In this document: positions 1 through 6,300 of the stretch, piece by piece
Layout: each line of letters begins with the position of its first letter
How positions within the stretch are numbered: position 1 is the stretch's first letter
Assembly: GCA_964517665.1 (NCBI GenBank)
Contig: CAZFCY010000208.1
Location: 1-7,709 of the forward strand
Direction of reading: 5' to 3'
Length of the DNA: 7,709 nt
Source of the DNA: Congregicoccus sp964517665
GTDB lineage: Bacteria; Verrucomicrobiota; Verrucomicrobiia; Opitutales; Opitutaceae
The notes under the pieces: model-generated
Seen by the model: the letters and a program-made list of their open reading frames with translations, nothing else
Databases searched by the model: none
Told to the model about the DNA's origin: nothing
Made by a program: the position numbers and the translations under genes

Positions 1-171
1 CACGCTGGATGGGATCGCGATGCGCGCGGCGGGCGGCGCAAAGGAGATGCCCATGCCGCCTACAACCGCCTCACGCTGGATGGGATCGCGATGCGCGCGG
101 CGTGGTCTGCTCTGAAACTCGCCGAAGCGTCCAAGCCGCCTCACGCTGGATGGGATCGCGATGCGCGCGGC
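1..171 (-). CRISPR. CRISPR array, leader-proximal end (2.8 repeats, 2 spacers), continues beyond the left edge
   Basis: There are three copies of a 36-nt repeat: a truncated one at 1-30 (30 nt present), and complete ones at 66-101 and 136-171. They are identical wherever they can be compared. On the plus strand the repeat begins CCGCCTCACGCTGG and ends GCGATGCGCGCGGC. Spacers lie at 31-65 (35 nt) and 102-135 (34 nt). The repeat and spacer lengths suit type V-B. I assign minus-strand transcription because, read that way, the repeat pairs with the anti-repeat at 349-376 in the geometry of known Cas12b crRNAs, and because the leader then faces cas2. The leader-proximal repeat is then 136-171, and the spacer at 102-135 would be the newest. 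Neither spacer matches anything else in the window. The distal end and the total spacer number are not visible. Confidence 0.95.
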
Positions 172-344
172 TCCGCTCCTTGCGAGATCTTTGCGATCAA
201 GCGGATGCAGGGCCGTTTGCGAGCGCGAGGAGGAATCGAGGCACGCGCTGGTCGCGCGTTGCGATGGAGAATCGCGCTTTCACTCGTGTTTCTGGTTCGC
301 GAGCGCTCACGCCGGAACGCTCTGGCACTGCCGCGCTCGCGGGC
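172..344 (-). promoter_or_regulatory. CRISPR leader region
   Basis: This stretch separates the leader-proximal repeat from the tracrRNA candidate. I see no convincing gene in it. Unlike many leaders it is not AT-rich. The hexamer TTGCGA (plus strand) occurs four times, at 180-185, 191-196, 217-222 and 259-264, within 85 bp of the first repeat. A 9-bp inverted repeat lies at 298-306 and 333-341. The array promoter should lie here, but I cannot pick a clear -35/-10 pair. The role as leader is inferred from position between cas2 and the array. Confidence 0.5.
298..341 (-). terminator. Inverted repeat just 3' of the anti-repeat, possible tracrRNA terminator
   Basis: CGCGAGCGC at 298-306 and GCGCTCGCG at 333-341 form a perfect 9-bp stem with a 26-nt loop. 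On the minus strand the stem starts 8 nt after the anti-repeat ends, where a tracrRNA would be expected to stop. No run of T follows (the minus strand continues aaccagaaac), so it does not look like a standard intrinsic terminator. In GC-rich DNA such a stem may also arise by chance. Confidence 0.25.
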
Positions 345-420
345 ATGTCGCGCGCATCGCGATCTCAAAGAGCGTGCCTTGCCAATGGCGGAAGCAAGGT
401 GGTCGGTGGCCAGTGGCCGC
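345..420 (-). ncRNA. Probable type V-B tracrRNA
   Basis: The plus strand at 349-376 matches the reverse complement of the array repeat at 24 of 28 positions without gaps: 16 identical (CGCGCGCATCGCGATC, 349-364), a 6-nt segment with two matches, then AGCGTG (371-376). Transcribed from the minus strand, this RNA would pair with crRNA made from the same strand. The duplex would be 16 bp, an internal loop of 6 nt, then 6 bp (CACGCT with AGCGTG), leaving 6 nt of repeat (AGGCGG) before the spacer. Directly 5' in the RNA is a hairpin, CCTTGC (399-394) with GCAAGG (382-377). Its loop holds CCGCC (391-387), complementary to the GGCGG ending the repeat. As I recall it, the A. acidoterrestris Cas12b tracrRNA has this layout: a long distal duplex, a short duplex of about 6 bp, and a second anti-repeat inside a stem-enclosed loop. 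Both ends are estimates. A possible -35 box (TTGACC, minus strand, 453-448) lies upstream, but I see no good -10. Confidence 0.75.
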
Positions 421-444
421 CTCGTGTCTGGCTGTTTCAGATGG

Positions 445-459
445 GCCGGTCAATCCGGC
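445..459. other. Small hairpin between cas2 and tracrRNA
   Basis: GCCGG and CCGGC flank a 5-nt loop, giving a perfect 5-bp stem about 27 nt beyond the cas2 stop codon. It could be a weak end to the cas mRNA or part of the 5' end of the tracrRNA. There is no T-run. It overlaps the possible TTGACC promoter box at 448-453, so the two readings compete. Confidence 0.25.
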
Positions 460-485
460 ATTCGCGGCCACGGACTCAAGCGTGT

Positions 486-782
486 TTACACGATCGTCAC
501 GCGCGAGCGCACGGTGTAGGGCAGACCGAGCGCTTCGATGATCAATGTCGCGTCGTTGGCTTCGGGACCCAGCGAAACGAACAGGACTTGATCGTGGTCC
601 GTGTTGATGATCTCAGCGAGGGCAGCCTTGGCTTGCGCGAGTCGCAGATCGTCGAGCGGGCATTCGAAGACGGAGAACTGCAGCCGCGTGCCGTAACTTT
701 CGAGCGTTTTTGCGACGCGCCGCAGTCGCTTTGGATTGGCGATGTCGTAGGAGACGAGGTAGCGGCGGCGGGTCGCGGCCAT
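486..782 (-). CDS. cas2: CRISPR-associated endoribonuclease-fold protein Cas2
   Basis: This 98-residue protein has the usual Cas2 size and layout. The first beta strand reads RRRYLVSYDI (residues 5-14) and carries the family's conserved Asp at D13. It is followed by NPKRLRRVAKTLESYG and then the second strand, QFSVFECPL (35-43). In established systems a Cas2 dimer bridges two Cas1 dimers to form the complex that inserts new spacers at the leader end of the array. Its nuclease activity is generally not needed for that. The start at 782 gives the expected short N-terminus. I see no Shine-Dalgarno motif before it; the minus strand there is pyrimidine-rich. The gene lies 58 nt after the cas1 stop and is the last protein gene before the tracrRNA and array. 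It lies on the array side of the assembly gap. Confidence 0.96.
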   Translation of the reverse strand: MAATRRRYLVSYDIANPKRLRRVAKTLESYGTRLQFSVFECPLDDLRLAQAKAALAEIINTDHDQVLFVSLGPEANDATLIIEALGLPYTVRSRVTIV

Positions 783-840
783 GGGGAGGAAGGAGGAGAG
801 ATGATCGACGCGAGTTGCCAGATCTCCAGGAGGCGGGCGA

Positions 841-2692
841 TTAACGCGTGGTGAAGGCGTGATAGGCGGGCACGTCGCCGCGCACGACGCGCCAGAGCTG
901 GCGGGCCTGAACTTCGAACATGCGACGGTAGCTCATTTTATACCCGAATTCCGGGTGGCTGACCTCGGTGTCGAGCCGGCGAAACCACGCCTCCCAGAAG
1001 CGGCGGCGGCCCTGGTCATTGAGCGCGGTGCGGCTGGCCGATCGAATGAAGTCGCCTGGGTCTATTTCGCCCCGGTTGATGAGCGAGATCGTGACTGAGT
1101 CGGCGACGAGCGGTCGAAACTCCTCCATCAAGTCCAGCGCGAGGGCTGGCCTGCCATAGCGCGGGCGGTGCATGAAGCCGAGAAACGGATCGAGCCCCAC
1201 GGTGTGGCATACGCCGGCGAGTTCTTTCGAGAGCACGCTGTAGCCGAGGGAGAGCAGGGCGTTGACGGGATCGCGTGGCGGCCTGCGGTTGCGGCCGTTG
1301 ACGTCGAACTCGNNNNNNNNNNCGGTCGCGTGGCGGGCGGCGATTCCGTCCATGGAAATCGAACCTCCATTCCGCGCCTTTGAGCATGGTGGCGAACTGT
1401 TCGAAGTAGATGTTTGCCGCGCCGCCCTCGATGCCGAGCAGTTCGGCGAGGTCGCGCGCGCCGCCGGTGGCCTCGCGGGCGTCCGCGAGCAGGCGCAGGA
1501 CACGAGCGGGCACATCGCCGTTGCGCATGAGCATGACGCGCTGGTTGTGGATCTTTGCCCGGATGCACTCGCGAGCGAGTTTCAGGCGGAAGAATCCGGC
1601 GTCGGGCGATTCGAACAGCCGGTACTGGCCGAGCCGCGCGTCGATGCCGCTCATCGGAAGTCCGCGCAACATGCCGATGAAGCGGCCGGAGCCGGAAAAA
1701 TAGGAAACGTCCACGCCGTGTTCCAGGCAGGCCTCGGCTGCTTGCGCGGTGAGCTGCACCGGGCCGTAGAGGTAGATCGCGCGAACCTGACGCAGCGGCA
1801 GCTTGCGCGCGACTTCGCGGTGAACGGTGACGATGAACTCACCGCCGCGCTGGCCGACTTGCGATCCGGGTTTCTGGACGACGAGCAACTCACCATCGTC
1901 GCGCGGTGGTCGTGGAGGCGGGAGGGGATCGTGGTCTGCCGGAGGTTCGCCGGTGAGTTCGGCCGGCAGATCCATCGGCGGAAAGGCGAGCCGAAGCTGC
2001 GGGTCTTCCGTGGCCGCGCGCTCGCGCATGCGCGCCCACCAGTGCGATTCGCGTGGGAGACAAACGGGGTAGGCTGAGCAGTAGTTGCACCGCGGATCCT
2101 CGACGAGTGGCGGCGGCATTTTTCCCGAGGCTGCGACGGCACGTGCTTCGGCGAGCGCGGTCAGGGTGCGGGCGAAGAGTTCGTCGGTGAGCGCGACCGG
2201 CACGCGCCGCTTTTCCTCGGCGTAGTAAACGGCGGCTGAATCGACAGTCGTGCCGTGTTCGCGCAGCAGGAGCGCGTACGCGGCCATCTGGACCGCGTCG
2301 TTTTCCCTGGCCGCACGCGAGCCGTCGTCGAGCCGTCGTGCCGCGCCTTTCTTGTAGTCCACGACACACGCGCCGTCAGCGCCACCCTCGACAATGTCGA
2401 CGACACCGACCAGGCCGAGCGTGTCGCTTTCGAGACGCAAGGAGCGGACTCTGGCACCTTCGGGCAGGCCGTCGCGCAAGGCGGCGGCGCGCTCGTCATC
2501 GAAGCGCGAAGCTTGATCCGTCTGTCGGTGCGCGGCCGAGCCGGCCACGGTGTCGGCGTTCTCTTCGAAGATGTTTTCGACCCACTGGAGATAGAACAGG
2601 CGCGGGCAATAGAGATAGTTGTGCAGCCGCCGCACGGGCATGGGCGGCTGCGGCGCAAGATCGCCTGGCGGGGGCAATGCGCCATCAGGCAT
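841..2692 (-). CDS. cas4-cas1: Cas4-Cas1 fusion protein, interrupted by an assembly gap
   Basis: The Cas4 half occupies residues 1 to about 245. It shows the RecB-type nuclease and iron-sulfur motifs: C29 in YCPRLFY, H55, D99 (GVVDIVE), D112/K114 (VVDYKKG), Q135 (QMAAYALL), and C202-x2-C205-x5-C211. A proline-rich linker (about 250-267) leads into Cas1, which starts near LLVVQKPGSQVG. The first Cas1 active-site residue is E422 (GIEGGAANIYF). The frame reaches 1323 (456 residues), then meets ten Ns. The rest is in a shifted frame from 1311 to the TAA at 841-843 (156 residues). It has HRPRYGRPALALDLMEEFRP with the conserved His and acidic residues. Cas4 selects and trims PAM-bearing prespacers, and Cas1 integrates them. 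Such fusions are known in types V-B and I-G (formerly I-U). The start is 2 nt after the ORF6N stop. GRNRRPPRD occurs on both sides of the gap. Collapsing it gives about 598 aa, a normal length. Confidence 0.93.
1313..1322. other. Assembly gap (10 N) with duplicated coding flanks
   Basis: The ten undetermined bases lie inside the cas1 part of the fusion gene. Taken literally, they shift the reading frame by one. A round ten is probably a placeholder, so the true gap length is unknown. Both flanks encode GRNRRPPRD, a segment that normally occurs once in Cas1. The DNA differs at about 11 of 41 aligned positions, mostly at silent sites. The frameshift is therefore not evidence of a pseudogene. 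Confidence 0.97.
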
Positions 2693-2694
2693 CT

Positions 2695-3318
2695 TCAGCG
2701 ATCGTTTTGTCCGAAGCCGATACGGCGACGGGCGCCTTTGGTTTCCGCGGGCGGATCGAGCAGCGGCAGCAGCTTCTCCACGACGTCCTGCAACACGACA
2801 TCATGTTCGAGCAGCTTCTTGTCGATTTGCGCGAGGCGTTTGAGGATGGCGGCATTCGCGAGCGCCTCTTCGCGCATGCGGACGAAAGCGCGAACGACAT
2901 AGACGCTCATCGCGACCGCGCGTTCGCTGCGCAGGACCATCGCGGCCATGATCGCGCCGTGCTCGGTAAACGCCCATGGTGGATACTTCCGGTGTTTCCC
3001 GCGGCCGTTGCTTTTTAAGATCACATTTTGTGATCTTAAAGATCCGACCCCGGCGGCGTTTGATATCACAATTTGTGACTTCAAATCCTCGAATTCCCGC
3101 TTCGTAAGCTGAAACAAGAAATCATGAGGAAATCGCTTCAGGTTGCGACGAACCGCTTGGTTGAACACCATCGTCGTCGTGCCGTAGAGCGCCGCGAGGT
3201 CGCTATCGAGCATCACGCGCTGGTTGCGAATCACGTGGATCGATGGCGGCGTGGCGCCGTCGGGCGGGGTAGAGGAGCGGGGCATGGTAGAGTCGTCGCT
3301 ACATCGGGATGTCGTCAT
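2695..3318 (-). CDS. ORF6N-domain protein encoded inside the cas operon
   Basis: This 207-residue protein has a phage-type ORF6N domain at about residues 27-115: IHVIRNQRVMLDSDLAALYG, then VFNQAVRRNLKRFPHDFLFQ. The usual continuation, AFTEHGAIMAAMVLRSERA, follows at 116-134, with an amphipathic, probably coiled-coil tail (about 145-188). ORF6N domains occur in phage and prophage proteins, often with antirepressor or KilA-N-type partners, and are thought to bind DNA. No Cas function is established for them. The start at 3318 overlaps the cas12b end by 20 nt. An alternative start, M12 at 3285, lies just after the cas12b stop. The gene's stop is 2 nt before the cas4-cas1 start, so it is probably co-translated with the cas genes. 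Residues 78-87 and 93-102 are a duplicated segment encoded by AT-rich palindromes. It may be a regulator, a phage sensor or a passenger; the sequence does not decide. Confidence 0.9.
   Translation of the reverse strand: MTTSRCSDDSTMPRSSTPPDGATPPSIHVIRNQRVMLDSDLAALYGTTTMVFNQAVRRNLKRFPHDFLFQLTKREFEDLKSQIVISNAAGVGSLRSQNVILKSNGRGKHRKYPPWAFTEHGAIMAAMVLRSERAVAMSVYVVRAFVRMREEALANAAILKRLAQIDKKLLEHDVVLQDVVEKLLPLLDPPAETKGARRRIGFGQNDR
3014..3085. repeat. Two 27-bp palindromes, 45 bp apart, inside the ORF6N gene
   Basis: Unit A (3014-3040) is a perfect 12-bp inverted repeat, TTTAAGATCACA and its complement, around a 3-nt centre. Unit B (3059-3085) has the same plan, TTTGATATCACA / TGTGACTTCAAA, with two mismatched pairs. 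The units agree at 21 of 27 positions and share the core TCACA-N3-TGTGA. Their 45-bp offset keeps the reading frame and repeats a 15-residue block: DLKSQIVISN (78-87) and SLRSQNVILK (93-102). Only 6 and 7 of the 27 bases are G or C, in sharp contrast to the GC-rich surroundings. They could be cruciform or hairpin elements, operator-like binding sites, or traces of slippage duplication. Confidence 0.85.
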
Positions 3319-6300
3319 CCGCCTGCGCCCATCTTTCGACCAAGGCGTGGTTGAGCGCGGCCACGCGCTCCCACGCGCGCCGTTTCACTGCGGTCCAGAG
3401 AGCGACGCCGGTTGCAAACGGTAAATCGAGGCCTTCGAGCGTGACGCGCTGATCTGCGAAACCGATGCGCGCGCGGTCGGCGAAAAGATTCGGCATGCGT
3501 TCTGAAGCCGTCGATTTCTCCGGTATCTTTAGTGCAGGCGGCGTGCTGCCCCAGCGGGCCTTTTCTCGTTGCGAAGATTGACGCAACTGTAACGCGCCTG
3601 CTTTGCGTTCCGTTCGAATCCGGTGATGGATGTCGTGGCAATCAGGCGCTGCGATCCCACGCAGCGCGATGTTGATGGCGGCGTTGAGATCGGCTTGCAT
3701 CGTCGGCGCGCCGCTGAGGGGAACAAAAATCGGACCGCCAGCCAGCGGAGCGAGAAGTGTGCGCGGCGGTTTTCCTGCGGCCGCGCGACCGGCGTTGATA
3801 CGGTCGAGCGTGGCGAACAGCTCGCGCACGTTTTGAGCTTCGGCGAGCGCGTGATCTCGAAGCGGCTTTTCGGCGCGCTCATGCGCGGCGAGTCGTTCCA
3901 ACGTCCAGCGCCAGGGCGCTTCGTGGCAATCCTCTGGCGAAAGTTGCACGGCTCGAAAACCCGCGGCTCCGGCGCGGGAGCAGAAACGCGATGAGTAAGC
4001 AGCCGGTGTCGCGAGCACGGGAAGACCGTAGGTTTCACAGAGCTGACGCAGCTTCGCGACAAGCTGTCGATGACACCACTGCATCAAGCGCGTGTTCTCG
4101 CGACGGGCACGATCTTGGGAGCTGAGATAGCGCGAGAGATCTTCAATGACGATGAAGTCCACGGGATCGCGGAACCACTCATACTCTCCGTGAATATCTC
4201 TGGCATTTCGCGTCCCGGAGTCCTTGGTCGGCGCGCGCAGACGCACGCCCAACGCTGCGGCGAGAATCGCGTGGGCTGTTTGATCCACGCGCTGTTCGCG
4301 CAGGTTCTCGATCTTCCGAAGCAGAGTCGGGCAGGGATCGGGCAGCTCATCCCCTCGGGTGCTGGGGCCGATGCGGACGGCCTGGCCGGGTTCGTGTTGG
4401 AGAGCGCGATTGAGCGATTGGCAACGGCGGCGCAGTTCTTCGATTTGCTCCATTCGTTCGTGAGACAACCCGCGCTGGCCTGCGATCCGACGCGGGGTCG
4501 CGTCGGAGCCCGGATCGGTTTGTTGGAGCCTGTAGCCGCGTCCCTCGTTTCTAAGGGGAACCCATTCCCAGCGCCGACCGCGCAAGGGCATCACCCGGTT
4601 GGCAATGAGCACAAGCGCGCGAGTCACGAGGTCACGTTGCAGGCGCAGGTCCGCGTCGACGGTGACAACGAGATCCGCTCTGTCGAGATCCGCCCGGTCC
4701 GGCGTTAGCTGCGCAATCTCGGTGCGGGCTTCGGGCAGCTTCTTCTCGTCGCGCACTCGCCAGCTTAAGCTTTGCATGCGTGCAAGGCGCGCTTGAGCAC
4801 GACGCAACGCGACCAGGAGCATGTCGTTCTGTATGGGAAAAAACCGACGCGCCTCCGAGCGGACGTGACCTAGAAGCTTATCTGGATCTTCGCCCAGTTG
4901 CCGGATCAGCATTTGCGCCTCGGCAGATTCCGTTTCCGAAGCGAGGCGTCCGCGTTCGCCATATTTTTCAGCAACTGGCCGGTTGTTTCCCGCGACGAAG
5001 ATCTTCGCGTCTTCACCCGGAAGCCGGATCAGTTGAGTGCTGGAAGGATGAGCAAACCAGCGATGTCCGCCAGCTTCGCCGAGAAATCGATGCACTGCTT
5101 TGCCGGGGGCATCGCTTGTGACGGTGAGATGCGCCATTGCTCCGGCATCGCGGGTCCCGAGATCCACACCGAGCACGGAGAACGCAGACAGCCGGCGGTA
5201 CCACGCATTCGGCTCTTTGCCTTCTGGCCATTTGTCGGTCGGCCACCTCAGAGCGAACGGCTCATCCTTCGGTCCACAAAACTGTCCGTCCCATGATGCT
5301 TTACGGCCGAGTTGGCGAACAAGCTCGTTTGGATCAAGCGTCACGGGAAAGTTGAGCAATATACGCCGTTCGCCGCTCACGGTAGCGTCGGGCATGAGAC
5401 TGACCGGGCAACTGGTCAGGTCCTGTAGTAACGGCGGAGTCGGGACGAGCGCTTCCATCATCGGTTGAAGCCAGCGTGCGCTTGTGAGATCTCCCGATTC
5501 GGTCTCTCCTCGCAAACCGTCGCGCAGCAGACGCGGCGCCGAGTAGCTGATGCGCACACGCTGAATCTTCCAGACGCCTTGTTCGCAGATCGCGATCTCG
5601 GTGGTGAACGCCAGTGCTCCGGGTTCATGGCGGTTGCGGGCCTTGCGACCGCCGGAGAACTTTGAGACATCGCTAAAATAATATTGTCGGCGGGAGTATA
5701 CTGCGTCTGCGGGCGTGAGCCGCACGGGTTCGCGCAATCGCGCGAGCCGACGCTCCAACTCTTTCTCCTCGACCAGCGCCGTGAGCGGATCGTTGGGATC
5801 GGTCACGAAGCCCGCGGCGGACCAAGCCGAGGCCAGTTGCGCATCTGGCTCCTGCCATGCGATCCAGTTCTCAGGGTCCAGCAGCGCCTCGAAAAGGGCG
5901 ACGCTGCCGATCGTTTCGTTGTTGGCGGTTTGAAACTCACGCAGTTCATTGCGGAGGATTCCCTGTTTTTCCGGAGAGAAAACTTCACCGGCCGTGACCT
6001 GACGGCGCCAGAGTTTACGGAGCTCGCGAAATCCGCGAATGGTGCGCGGATGCAATCCATACTCGGCGGCGTCCCCATCGGTAAGAGCGTTCGCGACACG
6101 AAGCGCGTCTGACGCGAGGATCGCGCGAAGGCGTCCTATGCGCGGATCGCCCGTAAGAATTGGGGGAGGTTCGTCCTGATCGCTCGCGCCCGAGAACTTT
6201 CCCGGCTTGTCGGAGCGCATGTAACCGAGCCGCGCTTCGAGCTTTTTTGCCTCCTCGTTTCGTTCCTTCGTTTTCTCCTCGATCTGATTGAGCGCTGTCA

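Noticed and set aside
1..171. Plus-strand transcription of the array
   Set aside because: The anti-repeat is compatible with either strand. However, only the minus-strand reading places the long duplex at the 5' part of the repeat and the short 6-bp duplex 6 nt from the spacer, as in known Cas12b crRNAs. The cas genes and leader position agree with it.
481..492. CGTGTTTACACG palindrome over the cas2 stop codon as a terminator
   Set aside because: It has only 5-bp arms with a 2-nt centre, which is too short for a stable hairpin, and no T-run follows.
9..854. Long plus-strand open frame across array, leader and cas2 (281 codons)
   Set aside because: It reads through CRISPR repeats and antisense to cas2. 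It encodes a low-complexity Arg-rich protein without any motif, as expected from chance open frames in GC-rich DNA.
1262..2077. Long plus-strand frames opposite cas4-cas1, cas12b and the ORF6N gene (for example 1262-2077, 2338-3018, 4070-4708)
   Set aside because: All lie antisense to well-supported genes with full domain signatures and show no recognisable family features.
841..2692. cas4-cas1 as a frameshifted pseudogene
   Set aside because: The frame changes only at the ten Ns, whose number is probably a placeholder. Both halves keep all expected catalytic residues.
841..2692. Assignment to subtype I-G (formerly I-U), which also has Cas4-Cas1 fusions
   Set aside because: There are no Cas3, Cas7 or Cas5/Csb genes. 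A full Cas12b and a tracrRNA anti-repeat are present.
4161..4169. GGGATCGCG inside cas12b (also near 1267) as extra repeat copies
   Set aside because: The match covers only 9 bases of the 36-nt repeat in GC-rich coding DNA, so chance explains it.
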